Below, piece by piece: positions 49,401 through 56,600 of a stretch of 64,000 nt of DNA. How positions within the stretch are numbered: position 1 is the stretch's first letter; the number at the start of each line of letters is the position of its first letter. The notes under the pieces are model-generated. The model had not been told where the DNA came from. It saw nothing but the letters and a program-made list of their open reading frames with translations, and did no database searches. The stretch covers positions 32,551 through 96,550 of the forward strand of contig JAWKTT010000021.1 in NCBI GenBank assembly GCA_041398965.1. The letters are read 5' to 3'. Source of the DNA: JAWKTT01 sp041398965. GTDB lineage: Bacteria; Planctomycetota; Planctomycetia; Planctomycetales; Planctomycetaceae. Made by a program: the position numbers and the translations under genes.

Positions 49401-50421
49401 CTTCGATGAGACGCCGTTCGAGAACGGCGGCGGGAAGTTTGGTGTCCCGGCCCTTGCACTCGCTCCGCCCCCGTTAGTCGAACGTCCCGTGTTGCCCGCG
49501 TATGTTCCACCTCCGGCCGCCGTGTTGCCCGAAGTGATCGTTGCGGAACGAATCATTACGGGAGACATTGGAGGAACAGTCGTCTCGTTCTCAATTGGCC
49601 GCGACGAATACTTGGAACTGCGCGTCATCAGTCCCGATCCTGACGCGGCCCCGCTGGCAATTCGACGCCTGCCGGATGAGTTCCTGGCTGGCAAGGAAGG
49701 AGCCTCGTTCACAGAACTGTTCAACGGACTTCCGGATGGTACATATCAAATCTGGTATGTTCTCGGGTCCAATCGTCGGATGCTGGTCCATGTCGATGTC
49801 CGAAATGGTGAAGCGACCATTCAATCGAGTGAACTCGATGGCGGGGTGCTTAAACTGGAGGAGTTGCGAGAAGAACTCAGTCCGCAATCAGAATCAACGA
49901 ACCCCACGACTTCACAGAGCACATCATCTGATCCGCTGAGCGAAGTGTTGAAAGACCAGATTTCCTTGGCCGAAGCATCCGTCATCGAAGAGTGCGGTGC
50001 GGAGCCTCTTGTTCGCGAAACACAGACTGCCGAATCGCAGTCTGATGAAACAAAGTCTGATGAAACACAGACATTCGACGAGTCGCTAACAGAGACTGTG
50101 GTTGAAACCGCAACGGTTGGGGTCATTTTCGACGAAGTGGTGGTTGACGAGACTTCGGCTAATGAAGCGTTTGATATGGCGTCGGCTGCCGAGTCCGTGG
50201 ATGTGAATGTGGATGTCGACGAGCCCGCGACTGCAATGGAAGAGTCTGAGTTGCGAGTGACGGGCGATGAACAACAGTTGGCGGGTATTCCGGCGGTTGT
50301 GGGGGGAGCGGTGCTGGTGTCGTCGCGGTTGATGCGACAGCGACGAAGTCAGCCATTGAGACGATCCTCAAGATTGGCGTCTCGCGTGGTCACTGCTTTC
50401 GGTGATGATGTTGAGGAATAA
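31435..50421 (+). CDS. Giant DUF4347 beta-solenoid surface protein (6,328 aa)
   Basis: An extracellular protein of very large size in one uninterrupted frame. Residues 1-50 contain a basic start and VRQLEERRVLNADPA, the planctomycete extracellular signal. Residues about 84-248 are DUF4347, with HIVSHGQSG (H139) and LLYGCNVG (C182) resembling the His/Cys pair of caspase/CHAT-type folds. The remaining 5,800 residues are Gly/Thr/Asp/Val-rich repeats: haemagglutinin-like units with TGxGG(x)GTGxN, a classical parallel beta-helix block (about 1270-1610), Gly-rich blocks, a dispersed TGIG module and a triplicated 106-residue unit. A beta-rich domain near 6040-6130 (FSIGRDEYLELRV) precedes an acidic Ser/Thr/Glu tail and a hydrophobic stretch AGIPAVVGGAVLV followed by RQRR and further Arg. 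It is likely an adhesin or surface-layer component. The kinase gene begins about 200 bases downstream. Confidence 0.9.
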   Translation: MGPISWMQKVIAALSNRGTSAVPARLRMTAPLGVRQLEERRVLNADPALVAAMPFVDEVNVDWSAESATATDATSSQQSTTTTEVLFIDPRVENWQQLVDGVPASVEVHLLDPQQDALTQIAATLEGRTDLSAIHIVSHGQSGLLQLGETSLTNENLADHSALLGQIGATLAADGDILLYGCNVGAGARGSEFLQTLSTLTQADVAASDNLTGAEFLGGDWVLEVTTGEIEASLAVSMQTQVSYAGVFIADATVFINANGDAEFTSNGASDDDITISFTATHVIFTSASGTIAAGAGANVLAPNSVSVLLSSINDVTGGDIFVNTFDGNDSVTVTGTVAALGVHMHIDGGTGFDTITFTGDVDFGVDQSLTANGDTINVDTNVDITTSGSGSITLTADRSISLVAGATLTTEDGDLTLLANQAGTTMVGTTGVQIAGAGALVRTTGAGDIIIRGRGGDDAASANHLGVLLSNGGSVQAQGGGNIEITGVGGVSSSNGGGVAIDNNTSITANGGNITIHGTAVDNVASNFNTGVRVYTGATVSTTGAGDISITGFGGEGATGNRGVVIYGATVEVVDGNLTVTGTGGDGSGNENVGITLEDNAVVRSTGTGVAVGLVTLNGTGGTGTDNNIGVYLLSGSSVQVVDAGISITGVGGAGATDSNRGIVVVGGATIVSTGITADTQDVFLSGTGGGGTIDNAGVDITGTNSAITVQAADLSITGYGATGTGGNQRGVLVYSGGAVRGLGSGDVTITGTGGAVDGNSQVGVFVYGGVVSVLDGDLVIEGQGGGVAGGIGGFSYGVGIGGTGAQVVATGSGNVSVTGTGGLGTGGGQDGVFVVTLDTIVSTIDGDLTLIGMGGGADGDAGDYNIGIDLAAGSTISSSGAGNVRLDGTGGRGTGIQHDGIQMWQPTTTSPTIQTTGTGGITLQGVAQTSTDSFGIRQTAGVITTATGTGGIDLVADSIALTGGTIDAGAQQVTVRQLTAGQLINLGGTDSATELGLTDAELGGITAATLVIGEAESGTISITGGITRSALTNMELVTAGSILFDSGSINTAGGTLLLDSGDSPEVILAGTAGVDVTVSTLSFGSDLAITINGTTVDVDYTQLSVVGMVDLNGVTLVLDGTFTPMGTDEFVIVDNDDMDAVVGTFNGLGEGSLVYYNGGLFTISYVGGDGNDVVLTGFALLATDKIFVNDDFIDANGFTFGTVILDADPNMGGNQTAVVGVTAFATIQAGVDAVDAGGVVYITDTMTDGDGFAGVTIFGTGVYNESVSITKSLTLTGTSGISADVVITFAGGNGIHVNGADDITIENLSVVDSGQLTSSHGILIENVNNTATLTNVAVTGSGDDGIHVSNVGEFVAQDIIANGNNGDGMEVDTVATDVTLSGTNQFSMNGAHGLLIANINGMVDLSGLTTSGNTGDGVHIETVDTVTIASLMSDTNAYGLFINSAGDVQLSDSSFSSNTLDGASISMATSLTLSGLLNSFDGNGGNGLTVSQVADVDITDSTANNNAGDGFHFTNVGDVVLDGVIANGNVVGLFVDTATSVSDTDGQFKTNTGNGMTISSVTGAVTLTRTTMEANAAFGFEISDTSDVVLNAIRMMLHVTGGSLSNVTNLTLNTTDPLGMLQDTVDVNTSGIGGEGHLRHSNSLSTNDVVAFDGVTTLNVNTFGGADVVNVAAHSTTELNFDGGDPSLALGGDVFHFVTSSPTITANGSGFDFATTAHANVFMENFEDLSITGAIVFAGTAFDDTLDLMATGIDTANFTLTTDGVLTLSGSMIAATSVQFDGSDGDDLLVIDQTGLLGGLFQPIDGIVFNGGSGGEGHVGLPGDNPTGDALRILGGTATSVDYVLSTANNDGTITYNGNATANITFTDLEDTVGGGAGILDTISAMHRTFTFNANGEIITISDQTTTGRMTIDSNFGQQVTFVIPTETFNVLAGDGNDTIIFDSVDALFLAAVELQGEGGADEVRLNTSLSLGSGGVTGSILVDSASVFLDAGVDLDTTGGNVDGMVQFLNATLVTMNDSSTITAGTANVEMTATGDILLSRILSADNVCLTTAAGAIVDNRTTDEAANITAASILLQAATGIGTGVAGDDGDIDTATVGFAAPPAMKLAAVTESGDINIQHTGQLLVTTVKTLTGVVITDATLDDSGDDHISLVASERLTVAAVVSNHDGGNIVLRTTDVMATGDVTIGAAVTVTGGTGMVDIDAGDSVAIHAALTTEGGDVDIDANADITSIAAGTITTTALNDTGVASGSVALDAGLTVINSVIDLAGGITTAGADFTGGIASNAGDIALTANHTSGGTITIGGPLNATGGDGSGGGQGGDILLQADGAISQSNPSGIVTSGGSGAVGDGGSAGTIGLTSDNGGITVQGGVVANGGMGAVNGGDGGAVTVLASGAVLFTAGTSVQSQGGNGTSGISGDGGNIQITSQTSTVATQSLNTKGGTGATGGDGGSVEVQAADSVTLATVNASGGQGTTGAGGSGGTIDVTSDNNEVRVTSLDSRGGLGATVGGSGNAITLNAATDIVVSGNTFAMGANGAAGDGGAGGHVSFTAGAGVSFTNLTTIGGNGTGGNAGEGEQVDITAMAGGITGNSISANGGNGLIGGNAGDVTLMADGDVHVTGPSGVFARGGAGTTGDGGNGGQLLIDSANGGITLDNANVNGSVGVNGGDAGSITLTAAGEILLTTTGTSLSALGGIGTGGIGGGGGVVSATSDNGGFTANQIVTSGGSGESGGNGGMITLTAANDVTILSIVTSLGGQGSLTTGGDGAAISITSIGGAVAVHSAHSEGGNGVTMGGNGGDISLIAHGAVTVASGLGTNGGLATAAGAQGGHSGDVLICSETAEIAVQSISTNGGTAFNGFGGDAGDIILDNRGSGADIVLNFRLMALGGIGNSVANAGDDGAVVLLSGGAIVDGDDSVADVLAGSLQIVAESGVAGTSGLDAALEVDVRTLGATTETGNIVIVDNDAATGLARLSGLVIDELTATVKGTPVTTTGVAVTDDAGGRIDVSTTGAMTVNQRVDTVGDGTDATIRLSGVGIDLAATTANVTADGGDITIDANTGNLNMVSGSSIESDGANHNITIATDSASLASGASISAVGGTVTIAAETANRNINLGGGGGENDVDANSFGAGSLNLNDAELDVISASQVNIGTASASAPFGGATTGIITVTGGISATSTFATDEFQLLTATDVRINSTVNLNANGAGDFDVIAGRDITQTGNNADVTTGGDGFVHYTADRLIAMNSGTSITTVNGDITLTANEGGTTTGTFVGITLTDADIATGTMAEAGGAIFLNGTGGNTGNGNTGVLIQSGSSVQSQGAGLTAGTVTIEGIGGPGVDGNQGVVIDGSSVSSVDGNIEIDGDSQGTGEQNRGINVLNGATIASTGTGDDAATIVLVGNGSGSNNNQGIRVADVGTAITSVDGDITLTGTTDGSGDDNEGVLIASGGKVASAGTTTNAALVQIFGHGNGVGTLGHGNEGVQISGAGSLVTSVVGDISITGESTASGVDNDGVTIDAGGVVSSTGNTADAAVIMIVGTARGTNSGRGVEIAGAGSAVQSEMGQINIAGIAEGVGTEAIGVDLHDGGVVKVTGDGTIQIVGTGGDGTGENSGVLIRDTNTLVSTGGGLITIQGFGGTGGADSLGVGILNDAEITSDTGNIVIEGTAGHGAGGSLGILIDASRVTTTGDAAGISLTGTGGDGPGDNNSGVALLSSTISTAGAMANLTINGIGGGSSGDNSVGVRVSDSDLMTADGGITITGTAFGNGSGMDGVLIENNSVISADGDGDVTITGTSTTMPGATGRGVAITSGSLIEIANGGTGEISITGIDGAERNDVAVFIDNAIVQTDNTQITITGINQDVVMQGTAEVRSSGGDALIQSSDDVLLTVVNLNFGGAGAGGGVATITADVDTSGLNLNFGVLADCVGEIVDNLTGEGANITAESAVLRAGSGIGNFIANGSVIEENRDLDVEVNTLAAVSCTGDIFVTDSSSVVIATLDGLTNGVQLVNDDANGGTGDILIRATNGITIDNNIINAGSGSTTLAAGVGGGSGQLDINANITNSTSGTGGGAVRLVAVDDINLNDMSTIDTNGGNVELHAGQTFHFNDTLTAGSVDSHLTMATDTRLLTDGGNAILTATGNVLLSRVDASVFATPAGTVYVVADSDRSGVGEIIDNHLGDGSGHENVIAASLSLRAATGIGATGPDATTAIDTRVNTVAALTDSGSIKIDNRSALTIGTVAGSAFSLSLTSGSFGEVNSGEVEILSGISITDLAGTGTDGQDSAADAIAVQANGSITVQQSLTNNDAGNITLHAIGGGVTFNASVVSRDDMGTFAGTVRVAADGSVTQSGVGAIRSDVLGVQTTSGVIDLLTASNDVNQLAMQTAGEDAGFNDVDGFHLNRVTTESNGMFDVPGLFNQIDGVNVGAGTVRLVAGGNGSSAAENSITQDGSLGGITAGSLGVRVVGGDVLLDPNGAGGPAINAVDQFAASVTEANGQGGSVQFSDVDDLIIGTVGGQMGFTATIGIDVTNNVLVCAGGSIDVRSLITTRNSVTSTMGETDTVRLHAGGDITQSNVGVIRTATLGVIADGNVLLGTAANDVDVLAVSGDNVVFRDSNGLMLGSVSALGCFNGVTGATADNLTLCLGDDFAINAGISVTGTIRLDVAGDVTQTATVTATSLGINATSGGKVTLALANDVDVLAISTDGGTVTFNDVDDLTIDFVAAADCFAMTTGGVTGVTTPGAAILLTTGGDLTIDDALTTPDQVGSINADRNGMNAGTATVTVVSGGAIIDGSASLPGDNSVDIVGNTVSLTAENGIGSDTGLLSDTGDIEINAATLSVLNKASGNVQLSEENSVAVNTIVNAGRLVVLQAGGSITDATPVDGVANITAGSLALKAGTGIGTTASDFDVDVNTMSARSTTGPIVIESNGPLQVTTVAGQSGVSIDGGVGEIDLQATNGSLTIDVNAQVTNNGSGFVQLTATGATSDIITHSAVSSTTGDITLSADQNVTTHSSITTISGNVLIDADKSITTNGTVTTTGGDVTYMAGTAIDINAAINSSNGGDVLLTAGHGISIDGSITTGGGDVTAMAGDNITTSEAVSSGNGNVMFDVGQNIVTDGSISAGDGFVKLTAVDAITTNGTVTTTGGDVTYMAGTAIDINAAINSSNGGDVLLTAGDGISIDGTITTGGGDVAATAGDDITTTQAVSSGNGNVMFDAGQNIVTDGSISAGDGFVKLTAVDAITTNGTVTTTGGDVTYMAGTAIDINAAINSSNGGDVLLTAGDGISIDGSITTGGGDVTAMAGDNITTSEAVSSGNGNVMFDAGQNIVTDGSISAGDGFVMLTAVEDIETNETVTTSAGEILFDAGVDVTVNAALLSMGGDVSLLGGQDVTTNSTVTSGGGDVLFDAGRDVTIHDAVNSSGNGAVEVMAGHDILLDGAINSGGGPVTLLADRDVQLTSAGDITSQGGAVVVRADADGVGMDGEILMDDGSLIDAGSGTIQLRATDDITLGGLRTTNASPLGAAAVTVVSTQGGIVDGGDTHLDIDANSPGALTVLQSATGIGRSPLGGIDPLETNLAVLRSQVTGSGDTAIVESDSIELRSVKTADGFVMVMAQETILATSVDTSATDSQANGITLIAGDDILVGSMTTGGVLGDVQLTAGGQVLDTARGDGNRLVADDLIIRAFNMSPDATGAAVSLETRVNDLSVVVTGAGRGDIDIQEFDNINLASSDMMTDNEILFTSNGEVRVKAGGSINILDSNTMNEGPTRTADPEIVAGGANGRVQLEAGNNFRMYDGAQIHASQTTAEAVYIEAKNDVRLGNLVEINTGNGVGVLRQIAPRPEQFVGDTAFFLFDTILTPTLFSDGGLFTGVLSFDVGVEGERGLRINIDWSSIQSDRFQLITGVSGDSVLIGPNFEVAHSYTIGDLLFGLLNGRINSSDPIPVLFSVSAHESIVIRGDTVTSANGLTTTDVIGDLLSTTDFVQSGNNLTGFDETPFENGGGKFGVPALALAPPPLVERPVLPAYVPPPAAVLPEVIVAERIITGDIGGTVVSFSIGRDEYLELRVISPDPDAAPLAIRRLPDEFLAGKEGASFTELFNGLPDGTYQIWYVLGSNRRMLVHVDVRNGEATIQSSELDGGVLKLEELREELSPQSESTNPTTSQSTSSDPLSEVLKDQISLAEASVIEECGAEPLVRETQTAESQSDETKSDETQTFDESLTETVVETATVGVIFDEVVVDETSANEAFDMASAAESVDVNVDVDEPATAMEESELRVTGDEQQLAGIPAVVGGAVLVSSRLMRQRRSQPLRRSSRLASRVVTAFGDDVEE
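32760..34200 (+). repeat. First haemagglutinin-like repeat block in the giant gene
   Basis: About 480 residues made of imperfect units of 40-50 residues with the pattern ITGxGGxGxxxNxGV, then a variable strand, then VxxxDGxxxV. Boundaries are approximate. The same design returns at about 41330-42950. Confidence 0.7.
35250..36250 (+). repeat. Parallel beta-helix block in the giant gene
   Basis: Preceded by a pectate-lyase-like opening (FATIQAGVDAV, then GVYNESVSITKSLTLTG), about 330 residues repeat rungs of roughly 22-26 residues such as GDGIHVSNVGEFVAQDIIANG. Typical of right-handed parallel beta-helices. Confidence 0.7.
38340..40200 (+). repeat. Glycine-rich repeat block in the giant gene
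   Basis: About 620 residues of 45-50-residue units with GGxGxxGGxGGxI, then xxTSDNGxIxxxxV. Gly content is far above the rest of the protein. Confidence 0.65.
41330..42950 (+). repeat. Second haemagglutinin-like repeat block in the giant gene
   Basis: About 540 residues of units built as GTGGDGTGENSGVLI followed by a strand and SxGGxITIQGFG. Same design as the block at about 32760-34200 but 7 kb away, which suggests internal duplication. Confidence 0.65.
46519..47472 (+). repeat. Three tandem 318-base units (106 residues each)
   Basis: Units start at 46519, 46837 and 47155, each opening ITTNGTVTTTGGDVTYMAG. Each unit holds five sub-repeats of about 21 residues, the size of one beta-helix turn. 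Units 1 and 3 differ at only a few residues, while unit 2 carries its own variants (for example AATAGDDITTTQA against TAMAGDNITTSEA). A diverged partial unit follows. Confidence 0.92.
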
Positions 50422-50618
50422 TACGTTTACAACGAAGTGATGCGGTGCCGCGTCGTCTTGTGGTGCTGTGGAACGTGACAAAGCGTCGTTTTTTGTCTGG
50501 GAACAAGAGTTTGTTCGGTTCCCCGCTTCACAGCAGTACACACCTCTTTACAGAATGAGAGGCTGCACATTCGACGCACGTTCGTTTGTCTTTACTGAAG
50601 CGACAGAGAGTAATCACG

Positions 50619-53600
50619 ATGGCGAAACAGAACGATCGACCCGACGACGAGGGGACATGGAACCAGGAGGACGATTCGTCGTCTCTCCCCGAGTCAACCT
50701 CTTCCGATTCTGAGAGTTCGAACCTGTTCGATGCGACGGTCCAATCGGATGAGTTTTCCGAATCGAACGACCCCGCAGTCGATGACAGCATCGCAAGTGC
50801 TGGCGACTCCGTCTTCGACCAAACCGTCCAGTCGGACGAGTTTGATGCCGAGGGTTCGGTGTATGATCGGACGGTGCAGTCCGATGAATTCGAACTTGAT
50901 GAGGTGTCAGCGACCGACGAGACGGTTCAGTCTGATGAATTCGTGGAAGTCAGGGACGACGACACGTCCGGGTCGGTCTACGATCAAACCGTGCAGTCCG
51001 ATGAGTTCGACGCGGAAGGTTCAGTTTACGATCAAACCGTGCAGTCCGACGAGTTTGCAGACGATTCCGCTTCGCCGTTTGATCAGACGGTTCAGTCGGA
51101 CGAGTTTGATGCCGAGGGCTCGGTCTACGATCAGACGGTGCAGTCCGATGAGTTCGGAGCGACACCGGCAGATTCTCGAACGATCCAGTCGGACGAGTTC
51201 GATGCCGATGGTCCACTCGAAACGTTAGCGAGCGATCAGTTCGACCAAGCGGCTCAAACCTTTGTCGACGATCCATCGAATCCCGGCTGGGGCGATGCCG
51301 GCGGTCAGACGGTAATGGCCGGGAACGACGACACCGGAGGATTTGACGTCGGATTCGACTCGGCCACGCTGATGTCGGACGACTTCGACGAACCGGGTGG
51401 CGACCGCGGGTTAATGGATCGCTCGGATGTGATGCAGACGATCAATCCTCGCTCGCTCGACGCCGAAGATCGGAAGCACTGGGAAGCTGTTATCAAGGGG
51501 GCGGTGGGAAGTCTTGAGCAACGATCCCAGAAGGGACGAGACAGCAACAATTTATCGGGAATGGAGAGCAACCTCGTCATTCAGACGCGGTCTCTGGTCG
51601 AGGGACCAGTTCTGCCGGGGGAAACAGTCGACTTCCGTCTCGACAAGAAGTTGGGTGAAGGGGGGATGGGGGTCGTCTACCTCGCGAATCAGACGTCACT
51701 CAATCGCAACGTTGCACTAAAGATGATCAAGCCGATTTCGGAAAAGGAATCGCAGCGACTTCACAAGAGCGGACGTTTCGAGACTGTTCGCGATCAGCGA
51801 CACAGCCAGTTCGTTACAGAAGCGGTGATTACGGGCGATCTCGAACATCCGAACATCGTTCCGATTTACGACGTCGCGGCCTCTGATGATGGATTAGTGT
51901 TCTATTCGATGAAGTGTGTCAGCGGGACGCCGTGGTCGAAGGTAATCAAGCAGAAAACCCTGCACGAAAACGTCGACATTCTGCTGAAGGTTTGCGACGG
52001 GATGGCCTTCGCACACTCTCGCGGCGTCGTGCATCGCGACCTTAAGCCCGAGAATATCATGCTCGGGGAATTTGGAGTCGTACTGGTAATGGACTGGGGA
52101 CTCGCCCTGACAACGGAGAAGTTCACCAAGCAAAACAGCATCCGGAAAGCACGCAGTTTGGGGGGCTCACCCGCGTACATGGCGCCTGAGTTGGCGACCG
52201 GCCCGATCGACCGTATCGGGTTTGCGGCAGACATCTACCTGCTGGGCGCGATGTTGTATGAAGCCATTGCTGGACGACCACCGCACTCCGGACCAAACGT
52301 CAGCCAGTGTTTGCGAGCCGCAGCCGGGAACAAAATTGATGTCATTGAATATCAGGGGGAACTGCTCGATATCGCGATGAAGGCAATGGCCTCGAAGCCG
52401 GAAGATCGCTATCCAACTGTGCAGGCGATGCAACAGGCGATTCGCGACTATCAAGATCATGCAGAAAGTATCGGACTGTCCGAGCGCGCTTCCAAGGACC
52501 TTCTCATCGCCAAAGAGACTCAGGTCTACAACGACTTTGCCCGCTCGGTCTTCGGCTTCGGCGAAGCGATCACCTTGTGGTCGGGAAACGAGCCGGCCAA
52601 GACCGGTTTGTCGTCGGCTCAGGTGGCCTATGCCGAGAGTGCCTTCGAAAAAGGTGATTACGATCTTGGGATGTCGTTGCTCGATGAAGCAAATGCCGAG
52701 CATGCACCGACGATGGTTAAGTTGCGTGACGCCGTCCGCGAGCGAGCCTCTCGACAGGCACGGTTCGCGTGGATGAAGCGGATTGCTGTCGCATTACTGG
52801 CGGTCATTTTCGTGGGGGGCTCGGGCGCGCTGTATGTCATCAATGGGCAGAAAAACGTCATTGCCCAGGAAAAAGAGGCGGCTATCGAGGCGAAAGAAGC
52901 AGCTGTGGTCGCGAAGCAAGATGCTGAAGTGGCCCGCGACGAAGCACTTGTTGCCAAGGTGGCTGAGGAAAAGGCGAAGGAACGAGCCGTCGGACTTCAA
53001 ATGGAAGCCGAGAAGGCCCGTGATGAAGCCGTGAAGGCAGCCGAACAGGAACGCCTGGCCAAACTCGCCGAAGAAAAGGCTCGTGAAGAAGCGGTGAAGG
53101 CGAGAATTCAGGCAGAAATGGCGGCAGAGAAGGAACGGTTGGCGAAGGTCGCAGAAGCGAAAGCAAAAGACGACGCGCTCATGGCTCAGAAGAAAGCAGA
53201 AATGGCTGCCGAACAGGAACGCATCGCCAAACTCGCCGAAGCCAAGGCGAAGGACGAAGCAGTCGTGTTGCAGAAGAAGGCCGAGTTGTCGGCTGAGGAA
53301 GAGAAGAAGGCGAAAGAGTTGGCTTTGGTCGCCAAGGCTGCGGAAGAGAAGGCAAAGGAAGCGGCGATCGTCGCGAAGAATCAGGCGGTCGAAGCAAGAG
53401 AAGCCGAAGAGAAAGCTCGCATAGCCGCTGTTGCTGCGAAGGAAGCGGCCACAGAAGCGAAACGACTCGCCCAGTATGAAGCTTATGTTTCCAAGATTGG
53501 ACTGGCGAAAGCGCGAATCGATCAGAACGAGTTTGATGGTGCCCGCGAGTTGCTTATCAAGCTAAAGCAGGACCCCGAGACAGCACCACTATGCGGGTGG

Positions 53601-56600
53601 GAGTGGAGCCGCCTCATGCATCAGTCGCAGCAGTCGACATCAAGCGTGTCGACAGACGAGCCGGCCCGAGACGTCACGTTTAATCGGACGGGCGACCAGG
53701 CTGTTGCAACGGTGGAAGGGGGCCGCATCCTACTTTTCTCGGTTGACGCAAAAGGGGTGATCTCGCAGAAGGTTGATCGTGTCCTGTTGCATGGATCAGA
53801 AGCAACGTCGGCGGCGATCTCGCCAAATGGCCAGTGGATCGCCACTGCGGGGGTTGACGGTTCGATCAAGCTGTGGAATGGAGACGTCGGAAGCGAGCAT
53901 CGCACACTTTCCGGGCACACGGGCCGCGTCTCGAAAGTCCGTTTCCTCAACGACATGCAACTGCTCTCTTCCTCAGATGACAAGTCGATACGCCTCTGGA
54001 ACGTCGCCAGTGGCGAGGAGGTTGGCATTGCGTGGCATCTGGGTTCCGTCTCGGACTTCGCGTTTAGCGATGAGACGAACGATCAACATGGCATTGTGGT
54101 GGCGGCGGCTGTTGCCGACGACAAGAGTGGCCGAGCTGTCCTTTGGAACCTGAGCCCTGCGAGGGGGATCAAGTCGGCATTCACCACGATCGGCGACTTC
54201 GTCGAACATAGTCAGCCGGTATTGGCAGTTGCAGTCTCGAAGGATGGCCAGCGAATCGCGTCGGGAGACCGATTGGGACGAGTCTTCTTGTGGGGGACAG
54301 CAGACACGGTCCCGGTCAACTATGGAGCGGCCATTGACACCGCCGTGGCCCGTTTGACAGGTAAGCCGGTTGCAGAAGAGGTGGCTGCGGCTCTCAACAC
54401 GAAGGTGCAGTACGTCAGTCTGGAAGAGCAACCCCACGACTTCCGTAAACTGCATCTGGTGGTGAGCGGGACCGAGAAGTCGCACGACGATGCGGTCCGT
54501 TCACTCTCTTTCTCTGAGAACGGTCAATGGCTCCTCTCGACGAGTGATGACTTCACTCTCAAGGTGTGGGACGCCGCGTCGGGGACGGAATTTAAGACGT
54601 TGCGTGGCCATGGCGGCTGGGTCCGCTCAGCAGAGTTTTTCCCTGGATCGAACGACCGCATCCTTTCCTCGGGATTCGATCGTGCCGTCAAGAGTTGGTC
54701 GGCCTCCAGTTACTCCGAAGCGATTGTCACTGACACCGAAACGTTGACCCTCGCACTACAGTCGCCGGGAGCTTCACCCACGACATCCGCAGGACCGATG
54801 AACTCCGGAACGAATGGTGCAGCAGAAAGTGGCCCCAGAGCGAAATCGGCAACGACTGGTCGACGCGACGTCCAGGCACATGATGACGAAATCTGGTCGG
54901 CCCGCTTCAACCGACAGGGGACGGCCATCGTCACGACGAGCCGGGATCAGTCGGCTCGTATCTGGCGTGTCGAACAGTCGGACAACGGCCCGACCGGGAT
55001 GACCGGACCCGTCATTCTGACCGATGCTTCGGGAGTCGCGAAAGACCGTCTGCTCGATGAAGGTCACCGGTACCTCGCGATGTCTATGACTAGTTCACCC
55101 GACGGCCGAACCCTAATGGTTGGCAGCGTTGATGGGACGATCAAGTTGTTCGACATTGTCCGTGGAACCGAGACAAGAACGATTGCCGGAACAGGCATGA
55201 ACACAACCTTTGCGCTTTCGTCCGATGGCAACAAGTTGCTGACAACGAGTAGTTCTCCGGATGAGTCGGCACTCCTTTGGAACCTGAAACCGAACGAGCC
55301 TCACGCCGAGCCGTTGCTGCGACTGAAAGGCCATAAGGACCCTGTCACCGCGGCTGCGATTTCGCCCGATGGAAGTCGTCTGTTTACTGGTGATCGCAAG
55401 GGCATGGGACTTGTGTGGGACGCCGTCACCGGAGAACAGATCGGGCGTTCATTGACGAAACACAGTGGATTCCGGATCAACTCAGCAGTCTTTCTTGATG
55501 CCGACCGATTGCTGACAGCCGCAGACGACCAGACTGTGTTGATGCTGAAGGTATCGACGGGCGAAGTGCTCAAGAGTTTGCAGCATGACGGGTTCGTGAC
55601 GTCGGTCGTGTTGTCGGCCGATCAGTCACATGCCCTTTCCGTCGAAGAGCGGAGCAGCGGTCAGAAGGGGGAAACTGTCACGGTTGTGCGGCAGTGGAAT
55701 CTCGCGTCGGGCGAGTCGACCGAAGTTTGCAGTTCCGTGAACGACAAGTTTGGCGGCACCGTGCGATCGGCTAACTACAACTTCGATTCCACGCAGGTCA
55801 TCACCACACACGGTGGCTACGGCGCGAAGGAGAGCGTACTGCGAATCTGGTCAGTTGAATCAGTCAAGCCGCAATTGGTGCGTAGCCTGAAGCTTCCAGG
55901 ACGGCTCCCATCTGTCGATTCGGGAATGTTGCTGAACGACAAAGAAGCCCTGACGCTGCATGGGAACGCCGTTTTCCGATGGAACCTCGATACGCTCGAC
56001 CTGGCGAAGAGCTATCGGTCCCATTCGGCCGTCACCGACGCAAGTTTCTCAGCCGATGGCAAGTTTGTCGCGACGGGGAGTGAGTCCATTAAGATTTGGG
56101 ATGCGAACACGGGTCAACCGTTGTTCAAACTAGAGACGCCGCACGTTGGAGCGGTACGTGGTGTCGAGTTCTCGCCACTCGCCGATTCTCAACTGCTGGC
56201 CACTGTCGGTGACGATGGCAAGGGAAAATTGTGGCAGTGGGACTTTGCCAAGCAGTCGCTGACGCTGGTCCGGGACTTTGCAGGAACCAAAGGGCATCGA
56301 GGTCCAGTGCGGGACGTTCGTTTCGCACCCGATGGAAAGCATCTCGTCACGGTTGGCGACGATGGTACCGCCCGACTCTGGAACCTGAACGAAGCTCAAC
56401 CAGTCCGAATCTTCTCCGATGCTCAGACGCCCAATTTGGCGTATTTGTGTGCGGCGTTCTCGTCGGACGGCGGTGAAATCCTCGTCGGGTGTTCCGATAA
56501 GAAAGCCCGACTCTGGAAGTTGAAGGGTGATGTCAAGCCGGCCGATGCGACGCCAATGGAAGTCGAACCGTTGGACGCTGCGGTACCGGATGTCGACGGC

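Noticed and set aside
50470..50500. GACAAA/TTTGTC stem between the giant gene and the kinase gene
   Set aside because: Six A/T-rich pairs around a long loop with no U tract. Too weak to call.
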